From positions 76,221-140,220 of the forward strand of contig DKRQ01000026.1 in NCBI GenBank assembly GCA_002472275.1: a stretch of 64,000 bases of DNA, written 5' to 3'. This DNA is from Caryophanales bacterium UBA7278. Its GTDB lineage: Bacteria; Bacillota_I; Bacilli_A; RFN20; CAG-826. The notes under the pieces are model-generated. The model had not been told where the DNA came from. It worked only from the letters and a program-made list of their open reading frames with translations, and made no database searches. Shown here piece after piece: positions 8,615 through 17,629 of this stretch; within the stretch, counting starts at the first letter, position 1; the number at the start of each line of letters is the position of its first letter. The translations under genes were made by a program, and so were the position numbers.

Positions 8615-9235
8615 ATGGATAGAAGACGCAAGTTAAGGTTCCTGCCCATCGTTTTGGGTGTTTTCCTGCTTGCCTCCTGCCAGGAGAATCCTTTCGGCCC
8701 CGACTCGCAAGCCGCCACGGACAGTTTCGTCAACAAGGTCTTCCCTAACGGCATCTGGGACTTCGTCATCCAGCTCCTCGCCTTCGTCGTCCTACTGGTC
8801 TTCGTCTTCCTCATCGGTTACAAACCGGTCAAGAAGATGCTCAACAAGAGGAAAGAGGGCGTCCAGAAGATGGTGGATGACGCCAAAGCCAATCAGGAAG
8901 TGGCCAAGCGCGCCGCCGACAATGCCTCGGTTACCATCGAGGAAGGAAAGCAGCAAGCCGCCGCCATCGTTGAGGAGGCCAAACGACAAGCCGCTTTGGA
9001 ACGCGCCGCGATGATCGCGAGCGCCCAAGACGAGGTCGCCGCCATGAAGAAGCGCGCCGACCAAGACATCGAGGCCGCCAAGGTCGCCTCCAGGGAGGAA
9101 GTCCGTTCCGAGATCGTGGACGTGGCTCTTCTCGCCTCGGAGAAGATCCTAGGCCGCGAAGTCTCGAGTTCCGACAACAAGAGGCTCGTGTCCGATTTCG
9201 TCAAGCAGATGAATGAGAAGGAAGGGGAGGAGTGA
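8615..9235 (+). CDS. atpF: F0F1 ATP synthase subunit b, lipoprotein type
   Basis: Of 206 residues, the first 22 form a lipoprotein signal peptide (MDRRRKLRF, hydrophobic stretch, lipobox LASC with Cys22). The normal single membrane helix of subunit b follows at about 49-67, then a long Ala/Glu/Lys/Arg coiled coil, the peripheral stalk. A lipid-anchored b subunit is known from mycoplasmas and is not seen in B. subtilis or E. coli. The ribosome-binding site AAAGGAGG is strong and correctly spaced. If processed, the protein has a lipid anchor outside plus a membrane helix. Confidence 0.93.
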   Translation: MDRRRKLRFLPIVLGVFLLASCQENPFGPDSQAATDSFVNKVFPNGIWDFVIQLLAFVVLLVFVFLIGYKPVKKMLNKRKEGVQKMVDDAKANQEVAKRAADNASVTIEEGKQQAAAIVEEAKRQAALERAAMIASAQDEVAAMKKRADQDIEAAKVASREEVRSEIVDVALLASEKILGREVSSSDNKRLVSDFVKQMNEKEGEE

Positions 9236-9237
9236 GC

Positions 9238-9783
9238 ATGGACGAACTAAGTGAAAACTACGCCAATGCCCTCTTCTCCTTGCTTTCATCCAAGGACAGG
9301 CCGATTTACGCAACCGCTTTGAAGGAAATCCGCGCCGATTTGGCAAACGAGGGGGATTTCCTTCGCCTGCTTTGCTCCAGGTCGCTCGACTTTGAGGAGA
9401 AGGAGAAGATACTCGATAGGGTCTATGGGAAGAAATACGAGAAGCTTCCCCATTTGCTACCGACCCTCAAAGTGATCTGCTCCCATCATCGATTCAATCG
9501 CTTCAACGCGATCGTCGATGCGTATAACTCCCTATGCAACGAGGAACTTGGGATCAAAGAAGGCATCGCGTTCTCGGCGGAGAAACTGAGCCCCGCCGAA
9601 ATGACCGCCATCGAGAAGGCTTTAGAGAAAAAGCTCGGCTCGAAGGTGGCCCTCACCAACATGGTTGACCACACCCTATTAGGAGGGGTGAAGGTCAGCA
9701 TCGACGACAAAGTGTTCGACGGAACCCTCAAAGGCCGTCTGAACGAATTAGCGAAGAACCTTCGAGGAGGACATGTCCAATGA
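9238..9783 (+). CDS. atpH: F0F1 ATP synthase subunit delta
   Basis: About 181 residues with the helical N-terminal domain (YANALFSLLSSKD) and the conserved C-terminal part HTLLGGVKVSIDDKVFDGTLKGRL of the OSCP/delta family, which links F1 to the b stalk. I choose ATG 9238: the GGAGG site ends seven bases before it but only one base before the alternative GTG at 9232. The stop overlaps the atpA start. Confidence 0.94.
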   Translation: MDELSENYANALFSLLSSKDRPIYATALKEIRADLANEGDFLRLLCSRSLDFEEKEKILDRVYGKKYEKLPHLLPTLKVICSHHRFNRFNAIVDAYNSLCNEELGIKEGIAFSAEKLSPAEMTAIEKALEKKLGSKVALTNMVDHTLLGGVKVSIDDKVFDGTLKGRLNELAKNLRGGHVQ

Positions 9784-11282
9784 AAATCAATTCCAGCGAG
9801 ATCTCCGCTCTCATCAAAGAGCAGATCAAAGGCTATGAGGCGGACCTAGAGACCGATGACGTTGGTACCGTCATCTCGGTAGGGGACGGCATCGCGATTT
9901 GCTATGGCCTTCAAAAAGCCATGCTCGGCGAGCTTTTGGTTTTCCCTAATGACGTCTACGGCATGGTCCTCAACCTCGATACCGATGACGTCGGCGCCGT
10001 TTTGTTAGGACCCGATAAGAAAATTCAGGAAGGCGACACCGTAAAAAGGACCAAGAAGGTCATCGAGGTCCCCGTTGGGGACGGTTTGCTAGGCAGGGTG
10101 GTCAACGCCCTTGGCGAGCCTCTAGACGAAAGAGGACCCGTCTCCTACAAGAAAACCCGCCCCATCGAGCGTATCGCCCCGGGCGTCATGACCAGGAAAT
10201 CGGTCTCGGTTCCTCTAGAAACCGGACTTAAGGCGGTTGATGCGATCATCCCGATCGGCCGCGGCCAAAGGGAACTCATCATCGGCGATAGGCAAACGGG
10301 CAAAACCGCGATCGCCCTCGACGCGATCATCAACCAAAAGGGCAAAGACGTGAAATGCGTCTACGTCGCGATTGGCCAGAAGAACTCCTCCGTGGCCTCC
10401 CTCGTCGAGAAGCTACGCGAACTCGATTGCATGGATTACGTGGTTGTCGTCTCTTCTAGCGCCTCCGAATCCGCGCCCAACCAATACATCGCCCCCTTCG
10501 CCGGCATGGCGATCGCCGAGGAATGGATGGAGCAGGGGCAGGACGTCCTCATCGTCTTGGACGACCTTTCCAAGCACGCGGTCAGCTACCGTACCCTCTC
10601 TCTTCTATTGAAGAGGGCCCCGGGCCGCGAAGCCTATCCCGGCGACATCTTCTACCTGCATTCTAGACTCCTCGAAAGGGCGTGCCGTTTGGCACCAGAA
10701 TTCGGCGGGGGTTCTATCACGGCGCTCCCGATCGTCGAGACGCAGGCTGGCGACATCTCCGCCTACATCCCGACCAACATCATCTCCATCACCGACGGAC
10801 AGATCTTCCTGATCACCGACTACTTCGCCTCGGGTCAGCGCCCCGCGGTGGACGTCGGCTTCTCGGTTTCCCGCGTTGGCTCGTCCGCGCAGGTGAAGGC
10901 CATGAAGCAGGTTGCCTCCTCCATCAAAATTGAGCTCGCCAACTATAGGGAAATGCTTTCCTTCTCCCAGTTTGGCAGCGACCTCGACGCCTCCACCAAG
11001 AAGGTCCTCGCTCACGGCGCCGTCCTCATGGAGACCCTCAAGCAAAAGCAATACAACCCCTATCCGCAATGGAGGCAGATCCTCGAACTCTTCGCCGTCA
11101 AAAACGGCTATTTGGACGAGATTCCTCCCGCGAAAGTGGGCGAAACCCTCGCAAATCTCATCTCTTTTTTGACTTCCACCCATCAAGACGTCATCGACGA
11201 ACTGAACGATAAGAAGGCCTTCGACGATGCCCTCACGATTAAAGTCAGGAATTCCATCGAGGACTTTTTCCAGAAGAGGTAA
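9780..11282 (+). CDS. atpA: F0F1 ATP synthase subunit alpha
   Basis: The length of 500 residues is normal. The P-loop GDRQTGKT lies at 169-176, and the family signature around PAVDVGFSVSRVGSSAQ is present. It forms the non-catalytic nucleotide sites of the F1 hexamer on the cytoplasmic side. It overlaps the delta gene by four bases (ATGA), and gamma follows after seven bases. Confidence 0.97.
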   Translation: MKINSSEISALIKEQIKGYEADLETDDVGTVISVGDGIAICYGLQKAMLGELLVFPNDVYGMVLNLDTDDVGAVLLGPDKKIQEGDTVKRTKKVIEVPVGDGLLGRVVNALGEPLDERGPVSYKKTRPIERIAPGVMTRKSVSVPLETGLKAVDAIIPIGRGQRELIIGDRQTGKTAIALDAIINQKGKDVKCVYVAIGQKNSSVASLVEKLRELDCMDYVVVVSSSASESAPNQYIAPFAGMAIAEEWMEQGQDVLIVLDDLSKHAVSYRTLSLLLKRAPGREAYPGDIFYLHSRLLERACRLAPEFGGGSITALPIVETQAGDISAYIPTNIISITDGQIFLITDYFASGQRPAVDVGFSVSRVGSSAQVKAMKQVASSIKIELANYREMLSFSQFGSDLDASTKKVLAHGAVLMETLKQKQYNPYPQWRQILELFAVKNGYLDEIPPAKVGETLANLISFLTSTHQDVIDELNDKKAFDDALTIKVRNSIEDFFQKR

Positions 11283-11289
11283 CCCCTAG

Positions 11290-12153
11290 ATGTCATTAGG
11301 TCTCACCAAGACAAAACGCAGGATCCACTCCGTCCAATCGACGCAGAAGATCACCAAGGCGATGGAACTCGTCGCAAGCGTCAAGCTGAAGCGTTTTCGT
11401 CGTGAGTTCGAGACCGGCGATGCCTATACCGTGGCCTTGGCGAGGATCATCGGGCATCTTTTCGCCTACGATTCCTCCTCGAAGACCCATTATTCGAAGG
11501 AAAACGAGGACGTCGAGGGTTCCCTCTACATCGTCATCACCTCCAACCTCGGCCTATGCGCGGGCTATAACAACGAGATCTTCAAATACGTCGATGCCCA
11601 CGTCGACCCTGAGAAGGACATGATCTTCCCCATTGGGGAAAAGGGCAAAGCCCATTTCACGGCCGACCCCCGTTACAAGATCGTCGAAAGCGAATTCAGC
11701 GAACTCGACCTCTCAATGGATCCCCGTCTTATCGGCGAGGCATGCCAAAACATCAAGGACATCTTCAACCACCGCGTCGTGAAGAAGGTGGTCCTCGTCT
11801 ACACCCGTTACGTGAATTCGCTCTCCTTCGTCCCCGACATGGCGCAGCTGCTCCCGGTGAGCATCGAGCCCGTGCCCTATAACGACGAGGAATACGCGCC
11901 GCCCATCTTCGAGCCTAGCGCCAGGGAGCAAATCCATCTCCTGCTTCCCCAATACCTCGCCTCGATATTGATCTCAAAGCTCAACGAATCGCAACTATCG
12001 GAGCAAGCGAGCAGGCGCAGGGCGATGGAAAACGCCAACGACAACGCCGACGAGTTGCTCAGCAAACTCACCATCGAATACAACAAAGCCAGACAGGCTT
12101 CCATCACCCAGGAAATCGTGGAAGTCGTCTCGGGCTCAAACCAAGGAAACTAA
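11290..12153 (+). CDS. atpG: F0F1 ATP synthase subunit gamma
   Basis: The central shaft subunit, 287 residues. The N-terminal helix begins TKTKRRIHSVQSTQKITKAMELVASVKL and the C-terminal helix ends SRRRAMENANDNADELLSKLTIEYNKARQ; these two make the rotating coiled coil. The central domain is of normal size. It has a tight operon position between alpha and beta. Confidence 0.96.
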   Translation: MSLGLTKTKRRIHSVQSTQKITKAMELVASVKLKRFRREFETGDAYTVALARIIGHLFAYDSSSKTHYSKENEDVEGSLYIVITSNLGLCAGYNNEIFKYVDAHVDPEKDMIFPIGEKGKAHFTADPRYKIVESEFSELDLSMDPRLIGEACQNIKDIFNHRVVKKVVLVYTRYVNSLSFVPDMAQLLPVSIEPVPYNDEEYAPPIFEPSAREQIHLLLPQYLASILISKLNESQLSEQASRRRAMENANDNADELLSKLTIEYNKARQASITQEIVEVVSGSNQGN

Positions 12154-12166
12154 GGGAGGAACACCC

Positions 12167-13588
12167 ATGAAAGAGAAGAAAAACGAAAGCCTGATCGGCA
12201 TCATCGTGCAAGCGGTGGGGCCGGTCATCGACGTCAAATTCGAGGACAAGCACCTCCCTGAGATCCTAACCGCCCTGAAAGTGCCCCTAGGAAAAGAGGG
12301 GAAGACCCTCACCATCGAGGTCATGCAGCACATCGGCGACGACGTCGTCCGCTGCGTCGCCATGGGTCCTACCGATGGGCTCATGAGGGGAATGGAGGTC
12401 ATCAACACCGAGGCCCCGATTTCCGTGCCCGTCGGCCCGAAGACCCTTGGCAGGATGTTCAACGTCCTAGGCGATGCGATCGATGGCATCGAAGACCCCG
12501 AACTCGACAAGGCCACCCGCATGCCGATCCACCGTCTCGCCCCGAGTTTCGCGGAGCAAAACGTCTCCCATGAGATCTTGGAGACCGGCATCAAGGTCAT
12601 CGACCTCCTTTGCCCATATTCCAAAGGCGGCAAAGTCGGCCTTTTCGGAGGCGCGGGCGTCGGCAAGACCGTCCTCATCCAGGAACTCATCTTCAACATC
12701 GCCAAAGAGCATAACGGCACCTCCGTCTTCGCTGGCGTCGGCGAAAGAAGTCGTGAGGGCAATGACCTCTATTTCGAAATGAAAGAGACCGGCGTCTTGA
12801 ACAACACCGCCCTATGCTTTGGCCAGATGAACGAACCCCCGGGAGCCCGTATGAGGGTCGCCCTCTCCGCCCTTACGATGGCCGAGTATTTCCGCGACAA
12901 AGAACACCAAGACGTCCTCTTGTTCATCGATAACATCTTCCGTTTCACCCAGGCTGGCTCCGAGGTTTCGGCCCTTTTGGGCCGCATGCCTTCCGCGGTC
13001 GGCTATCAGCCCACCCTCGCCACCGAAATGGGCCAACTCCAGGAAAGGATCACCTCCACCAAGGACGGCTCCATTACCTCGGTTCAGGCCATCTACGTTC
13101 CGGCCGACGACTTCACCGACCCCGCGCCGGCCACGGCCTTCTCCCACCTCGACGCGAAGACCCTCCTCGACCGCAATACCGCGGCCCTAGGCATCTTCCC
13201 GGCGGTCGACCCGCTCGAATCCTCCTCCAACATCATGGATCCTAACCTAATCGGGGAGGAGCATTACGAGGTCGCCCGTGGGGTGCAAAAGCTTTTGCAA
13301 CGTTACAAAGAACTCCAGGACATCATCGCGATCCTAGGCATTGACGAGCTTTCCGACGAGGATAAGGCGATCGTCGCCAGGGCAAGGAGAGTTAGGAACT
13401 TCCTCTCCCAACCCTTCCACGTCGCCGAGGCCTATTCCGGATATCAGGGCGTTTACGTTCCCCTTTCCGAGACGGTCCGCTCCTTCAAGGAACTCCTCTC
13501 GGGTGCTTACGATTCCTACCCCGAATCCGCCTTCCTCTATTGCGGAACGATCGAGGACGTCGTCAAAAAAGCGGAGGCCATGAAATAA
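12167..13588 (+). CDS. atpD: F0F1 ATP synthase subunit beta
   Basis: The catalytic F1 subunit, 473 residues. The Walker A GGAGVGKT is at 161-168, the catalytic glutamate sits in GVGERSREG (about 190-198), and DNIFRFTQAGSEVSALLGR carries Walker B and the DELSDEE-like region follows later (GIDELSDEDK). The ribosome-binding site GGGAGG is well placed. Confidence 0.97.
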   Translation: MKEKKNESLIGIIVQAVGPVIDVKFEDKHLPEILTALKVPLGKEGKTLTIEVMQHIGDDVVRCVAMGPTDGLMRGMEVINTEAPISVPVGPKTLGRMFNVLGDAIDGIEDPELDKATRMPIHRLAPSFAEQNVSHEILETGIKVIDLLCPYSKGGKVGLFGGAGVGKTVLIQELIFNIAKEHNGTSVFAGVGERSREGNDLYFEMKETGVLNNTALCFGQMNEPPGARMRVALSALTMAEYFRDKEHQDVLLFIDNIFRFTQAGSEVSALLGRMPSAVGYQPTLATEMGQLQERITSTKDGSITSVQAIYVPADDFTDPAPATAFSHLDAKTLLDRNTAALGIFPAVDPLESSSNIMDPNLIGEEHYEVARGVQKLLQRYKELQDIIAILGIDELSDEDKAIVARARRVRNFLSQPFHVAEAYSGYQGVYVPLSETVRSFKELLSGAYDSYPESAFLYCGTIEDVVKKAEAMK

Positions 13589-13589
13589 A

Positions 13590-14006
13590 ATGGGCTTCCC
13601 TTTCCGCTTGCTAACCCCCCAAGGCATCGCCTTAGAAGGCGAGGCCACGTCCGTGGAAGTGCCGACCGTCGATGGCCCTATGGCTATCCTCCCGGGCTAC
13701 ACGAACATCATCGCCTCCTTGTCGAAGGCCGGGGTTTTGAAAGCGGAAATCGACGGCAAAACCCGTTATTTCGCGATATTTGGCGGAGTGGTGGAGAATA
13801 GCCGCGACCATGGTTGCCTCGTCTGCGTGGAAGAGGCTAACGACGGCTATGAAATCGACATGGCCCGCGCCATCGCGGCTAGGGATAGGAACCTCGATCT
13901 CATCCAGACCAAGAATAGCTCCGACGACGTGCTGAAAGCGAGGCTAAAACTAGCCAAAGCCCTCGCCCGCATCTCCGCGAAAGAGCTTTCACAGGGAAAA
14001 CAGTAG
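13590..14006 (+). CDS. atpC: F0F1 ATP synthase subunit epsilon
   Basis: A subunit of 138 residues with the N-terminal beta-sandwich (LLTPQGIALEGEATSVEVPTVDG, ILPGYTNIIASL) and a C-terminal two-helix part (RAIAARDRNLDL, KARLKLAKALARIS) that can inhibit ATP hydrolysis. It starts one base after the beta stop. No clear terminator follows, so some transcription may run into the ATP-grasp gene. Confidence 0.93.
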   Translation: MGFPFRLLTPQGIALEGEATSVEVPTVDGPMAILPGYTNIIASLSKAGVLKAEIDGKTRYFAIFGGVVENSRDHGCLVCVEEANDGYEIDMARAIAARDRNLDLIQTKNSSDDVLKARLKLAKALARISAKELSQGKQ

Positions 14007-14067
14007 ATAAATGCTTTTCTTTTTTGCACATGAATATAAACTACGAAATTAAAAAAGGGGGCTAACC

Positions 14068-15288
14068 GTGAACTTCATATTCGTTTCTCCTAACTTCCCC
14101 GAAAGGAACTACAAATGGGTCGAAGCTCTTCGCGAGAGGGGCGTCAACGTTTTGGGCATCGGCGATACCCCCGTTTGGAATATCCACGATCGCCTCAAGA
14201 AGGCCCTTACGGAGTATTACTACGTTTGGGACATGAATAACCATGGCCTCATGGACAAAGCGGTTGAGTACTACCAAAGCAAATACGGCAAAATCGATTT
14301 CATCGAATCCAACAACGAGTGGTGGCTCACCGAGGACGCGAGACTTCGCGAGAGGTTTGGCGTCGTAACCGGCTTCCATCCTTCCGACATGGAGCACATC
14401 AAAGCCAAGTCGGCCATGAAGGAATACTTCCAGAAGGCCGGCGTCAAAACGATGCGTTACCTCGTCGTCTCCGGAAAGCAAGATAAGGAAGCGGCGACCG
14501 AATTCGTCAAATCGGTCGGCTATCCCGTCTTCGTCAAACCCAATATCGGCGTCGGCGCCGCCGATTCCCACTCCATCCATAACCAAGAGGAATTCGATGC
14601 CTTCTTTGAGAAGACCCTCCCCGAACCCTACATCATGGAGGAATACATCGACGGCAGGATCGTCTCCTTCGATGGCGTTTGCAACGACGAAGGCGACGTC
14701 GTCTTCTGCACGACCGACCATTTCCCGGTCGCGGTCGCCGAAATCCTGAACGAGCACGAAGACCATATGTATTATGACGTCCCCTTCGGACTCAAGATGA
14801 GCGACATCGACCAAGTCGCCTTCGAGGCGGCGGGTAGAGCGGTCGTCAAGGCCTTCGGCATCCGCAAAAGGGTGTTCCACATCGAGTTCTTCGTCCTCAA
14901 CGCCGATAAGCCCGGCTTTGCGAAAAAAGGCGAGTTCGTCGCCCTTGAATGCAACATGAGGGCACCCGGCGGATACACCGTCGACCTCATCGACTACGCC
15001 AACAGCGCCTCCGTCTATCAGATCTACGCCGATATCATCTGCTTCAACGAGAACCGCCAGTACATGGGCTATCCGAAGCATTATTCCCTCGCCGTCCATC
15101 GCCGTGACGAATACCAATACGTCCATAGCGATGAGGAGGTGCTGGAAAAGTTCGCCGACTCCATCAAGATGCATGGCCGTTATCCCGACCACATCGCCGC
15201 GGTCATGGGAAACCGTTACTTCTTCGCCGTCTTCGATGATTTCGAAAAGGGCTTGGAGTTTGACGAATTCGTTCGCCTAAAGAAGTGA
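14068..15288 (+). CDS. ATP-grasp carboxylate-amine ligase family protein
   Basis: A 406-residue protein with an N-terminal pre-ATP-grasp domain (NFIFVSPNFPERNYKWVEAL) and the ATP-grasp fold: KSAMKEYFQKAG, GYPVFVKPNIGVGAADSHSI (ATP-binding Lys and glycine loop), YIMEEYIDG, and the metal-binding end ECNMRAPGG. Such enzymes join a carboxylate to an amine through an acyl-phosphate; the substrates cannot be told from sequence. It starts with GTG behind a GGGGG stretch, with TATAAA at 14035-14040 as a likely -10. Its last codons overlap the convergent lipoprotein gene by 12 bases, and its terminator lies inside that gene. Confidence 0.85.
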   Translation: MNFIFVSPNFPERNYKWVEALRERGVNVLGIGDTPVWNIHDRLKKALTEYYYVWDMNNHGLMDKAVEYYQSKYGKIDFIESNNEWWLTEDARLRERFGVVTGFHPSDMEHIKAKSAMKEYFQKAGVKTMRYLVVSGKQDKEAATEFVKSVGYPVFVKPNIGVGAADSHSIHNQEEFDAFFEKTLPEPYIMEEYIDGRIVSFDGVCNDEGDVVFCTTDHFPVAVAEILNEHEDHMYYDVPFGLKMSDIDQVAFEAAGRAVVKAFGIRKRVFHIEFFVLNADKPGFAKKGEFVALECNMRAPGGYTVDLIDYANSASVYQIYADIICFNENRQYMGYPKHYSLAVHRRDEYQYVHSDEEVLEKFADSIKMHGRYPDHIAAVMGNRYFFAVFDDFEKGLEFDEFVRLKK

Positions 15289-16128
15289 TTTCAGACAGGA
15301 TTTCGCGAATTTCTCCGCAGAATCCCCATCAATTTCCGAATCAAAGGAGGTAAGGATCTTGCCTCCTTTTTCTATTTCGAGGATGTCTTTGCCATTAGCA
15401 AAATCCAAGAAGGACTTCCTTTCCGCTTCGGATAGGGAAGGCAAGTAGACGTGCGCCGTCTTCTTGCTGGAGCTTCTTGCGTAAGGCTCGACCTTGCCGG
15501 AATAGAAGGGGTTTTCTTCTTTCTCTAGGCAAAGCAAGCAACCTTCTCCTTTATAGAAAGAAGAGAAGGAAGCAAAAGAGGAGAACTCATAAACGTAACT
15601 ATAGTTGGCGAGGTCCTTCATTTGGTTAGCGAAAGCATTCGCGTTCTCGAAGTTATTGGATGCGGGGATATGGATGATCTTGGTGTCACTGCAGGCGATG
15701 AAAATCGAAGGGGTCGTGATCTTGGATACGCTAGGGATGGTCTTCGAATATTTGGGATAAGTCTCGACCATCGAGGTCAGGAAAGTGAACAAAGCCCCTT
15801 TCGTGGAAGCGTCTTGGTAGACGTCGAAGGCCTCAACCTCGGATTGCTTGAGATAGGAAAGAAAGGAGTGTTCACTCGAGGCGCATCCAGGGCAACCATC
15901 CTGGGTCAAGAAGAACAAAGTGGCGTAACCCCGTTCGAGGCGGCTAGAGAGCAGTTCTAGGGTAAGGGGGGTCGTCGCCTCCCGTAGGCTTGCATAGCTT
16001 TGACCCCTTTTGTCCCCGTTTCTATGAAGATAAGGATAGGAGGGGTCATCGGTGGGGGAGAAATCGACCCCGCAGGAAAAACAAAGGGGTAGCAAGGCGG
16101 CAAGAGTCAGGAAGCCTCGTTTTTTCAT
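15277..16128 (-). CDS. Thioredoxin-fold envelope protein, probable lipoprotein
   Basis: About 283 residues: a signal peptide (MKKRGFLTLAALLPLCFSC, a relaxed lipobox) and a thioredoxin-like segment, TLFFLTQDGCPGCASSE with a CPGC redox motif and TTPSIFIACSD, whose Pro is in the usual cis-Pro place. A second CxxC (GEGCLLCLE) lies further on. It probably handles disulfides or redox signalling at the cell surface; the partner is unknown. An in-frame ATG at 16137 overlaps the TATAAT box at 16136-16141, so I start at the third downstream Met codon position 16128, which gives a nearly leaderless mRNA. Confidence 0.72.
   Translation of the reverse strand: MKKRGFLTLAALLPLCFSCGVDFSPTDDPSYPYLHRNGDKRGQSYASLREATTPLTLELLSSRLERGYATLFFLTQDGCPGCASSEHSFLSYLKQSEVEAFDVYQDASTKGALFTFLTSMVETYPKYSKTIPSVSKITTPSIFIACSDTKIIHIPASNNFENANAFANQMKDLANYSYVYEFSSFASFSSFYKGEGCLLCLEKEENPFYSGKVEPYARSSSKKTAHVYLPSLSEAERKSFLDFANGKDILEIEKGGKILTSFDSEIDGDSAEKFAKSCLKSLL
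15343..15372 (+). terminator. Terminator of the ATP-grasp gene, inside the opposite gene
   Basis: A 12-bp stem with one G-T pair (AAAGGAGGTAAG/CTTGCCTCCTTT, loop GAT) is followed by TTTC. It lies in the coding sequence of the convergent lipoprotein gene. Confidence 0.8.
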
Positions 16129-16135
16129 CCACCGC

Positions 16136-16141
16136 ATTATA
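16136..16141 (-). promoter_or_regulatory. -10 box (TATAAT) of the thioredoxin-like gene
   Basis: TATAAT on the minus strand is followed by seven bases and then ATG 16128. No convincing -35 is seen. It belongs to the leaderless promoter set of this window. Confidence 0.55.
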
Positions 16142-16219
16142 TAGGAAAAAAGCGCTTACGGACTCTTACGCTTCCTAACCCAAAGGAGAAAGAGAATAAT
16201 GGAAGGGAGGTTTTTACCA

Positions 16220-16759
16220 ATGAACGTTCTCCACGCAATATCCAAAAGCAGAATCAAACCCGACCGCTTCCTAGCCTGCATCGAAATCTCGGCCGGCTCC
16301 AGCTGCAAATACGAGCTCGACAAGGAATCGGGCGCGCTCGTGCTCGACCGCATTCTCTACACGGCAACCCACTATCCCCATAACTACGGTTTCATCCCGA
16401 AGACCTGGGGCAACGACGACGACCCGCTCGACGTTTTGGTCGTCTCCTCCGAGCCGATCGTCCCGATGGCCCTCGTCCATTGCTATCCAATTGGCGTCCT
16501 CGAGATGAAGGATAGTGGCAAGATCGACGAAAAGATCATCGCGATCTGCGAGAAGGACCCTTTCTACAACAACTTCAAAGACGTCACCGATTTGCCTCGC
16601 CACCTATTCGAGGAAATCTCCCATTTCTTCCGCGTCTATAAGGAACTAGAACACGGAAAGGAGACCATCATCGGCGAGGTGAAAGGACATCTCGCCGCGA
16701 TGAAATGCATCGAAAGGGCCAAGGCTCGTTATGACGAGGTCTTCCCGGACGGCCGTTAA
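16220..16759 (+). CDS. ppa: Inorganic pyrophosphatase, family I
   Basis: About 179 residues. The active-site signature DDDPLDVLV (E. coli DGDPVDVLV) and KYELDKESGALVLDRILYTATHYPHNYGFIP identify a soluble Mg2+ pyrophosphatase. Two starts are possible: ATG 16199 with AAGGAG ten bases upstream, or ATG 16220 with GGGAGG nine bases upstream; the second matches family N-termini better. Its stop overlaps the convergent choline-kinase-like gene by four bases. With a PPi-type phosphofructokinase nearby, PPi use by glycolysis and PPi hydrolysis may compete. Confidence 0.93.
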   Translation: MNVLHAISKSRIKPDRFLACIEISAGSSCKYELDKESGALVLDRILYTATHYPHNYGFIPKTWGNDDDPLDVLVVSSEPIVPMALVHCYPIGVLEMKDSGKIDEKIIAICEKDPFYNNFKDVTDLPRHLFEEISHFFRVYKELEHGKETIIGEVKGHLAAMKCIERAKARYDEVFPDGR

Positions 16760-17628
16760 TCGGAAATCGACTTCTTGAAAGAGCGGAGAAACCGCTCTTT
16801 TTTCGTTTTGGCGATGGATCGGAACGCCTCTTTCCCCGTCTCTTTGTAACGGGCCATCGCCCAATAGAACCAAAGGGCATCAAGGAAAAGCATCATCTTT
16901 TTGACGCGTTCCACCTTCTCCTCGTCGAAGTTCAAACCATAGTAATAGCGGATTGCTTCAAGGCAAAGGTTCTCGGGGATCTCGTTTTCCTCTAATAGCG
17001 ATGCGAGGTCAAAGATGTCGGCGTTGCCGCTAGCGAATTCCAGGTCGATCAAATAGGCTTTGCTCGGCTCGGAGGAAGGTAAAAGGATATTGCCTGCCCA
17101 AAGATCGTTATGGGATAAGACGAGATCCTCGCTTTCGATGATCCTCAGCGCATCGCGAAGGACCTTCTTCTCATATCCGGCGGGCAGGGCCTCCCCCGAT
17201 TTCTTCTTGTAGGAATAGAAGCGGTGCTCGGCGGAGAAGGAATAGACGGGTTGCGCCTGATGGAAAATCTTGATCGCGTCGATCACCCTTTTGAGGTTAG
17301 CTAAAGTGACGTGCTCGTTGTCGCTGACTAAAGGCTCCACGTCCTTGATGGCCGTTTCAATCTTGTTGCCATTGACAGAGTCGTAATGGCAAATCGGGGC
17401 GATGGGGGAGAAGGGGATCTTTTGGGCAAAGCTAATCGCCGCGACCTCGGTGTTAGGCGTGTTGAATTCCCCATCCACGTCGTTTTTCCTTTTGACGCGT
17501 ACGATGTAATCCCAGTTCACGAGGAAAAGATTGTTGCCCGTCCCACCTTCGATTTCGCGGATGGAGGAAACCTTGGTGTGGGAGGTGCGCTCGAAGTAGC
17601 GGATCGCAAAGCCTAATGGGTCTTTCAT
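16756..17628 (-). CDS. Choline kinase/aminoglycoside phosphotransferase-fold protein (LicA-like)
   Basis: A 290-residue protein with a protein-kinase-like fold. The catalytic Brenner motif is SHNDLWAGNIL and the metal-binding segment LIDLEFASGNADIFDLA; the acidic Glu after LID and the NADIFDLA continuation match choline/ethanolamine kinases rather than drug phosphotransferases. A role in phosphorylcholine decoration of surface glycolipids is possible, but other small-molecule kinases share these motifs and no lic operon partners are present. It is read from the rqcH transcript, starting right at that stop with AAGGA upstream. Confidence 0.8.
   Translation of the reverse strand: MKDPLGFAIRYFERTSHTKVSSIREIEGGTGNNLFLVNWDYIVRVKRKNDVDGEFNTPNTEVAAISFAQKIPFSPIAPICHYDSVNGNKIETAIKDVEPLVSDNEHVTLANLKRVIDAIKIFHQAQPVYSFSAEHRFYSYKKKSGEALPAGYEKKVLRDALRIIESEDLVLSHNDLWAGNILLPSSEPSKAYLIDLEFASGNADIFDLASLLEENEIPENLCLEAIRYYYGLNFDEEKVERVKKMMLFLDALWFYWAMARYKETGKEAFRSIAKTKKERFLRSFKKSISD
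16778..16805 (+). terminator. Terminator of ppa, inside the opposite gene
   Basis: A perfect 9-bp stem AAAGAGCGG/CCGCTCTTT with loop AGAAA, followed by a T run. It overlaps the last codons of the convergent kinase-like gene. Confidence 0.88.
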
Positions 17629-17629
17629 A

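Noticed and set aside
9232..9237. GTG start of atpH
   Set aside because: Only one base from GGAGG; ATG 9238 has the proper spacing of seven.
14062..15192. Long open frame on the minus strand opposite the ATP-grasp gene
   Set aside because: Antisense shadow produced by GC-rich codon bias; the ATP-grasp motifs on the other strand are decisive.
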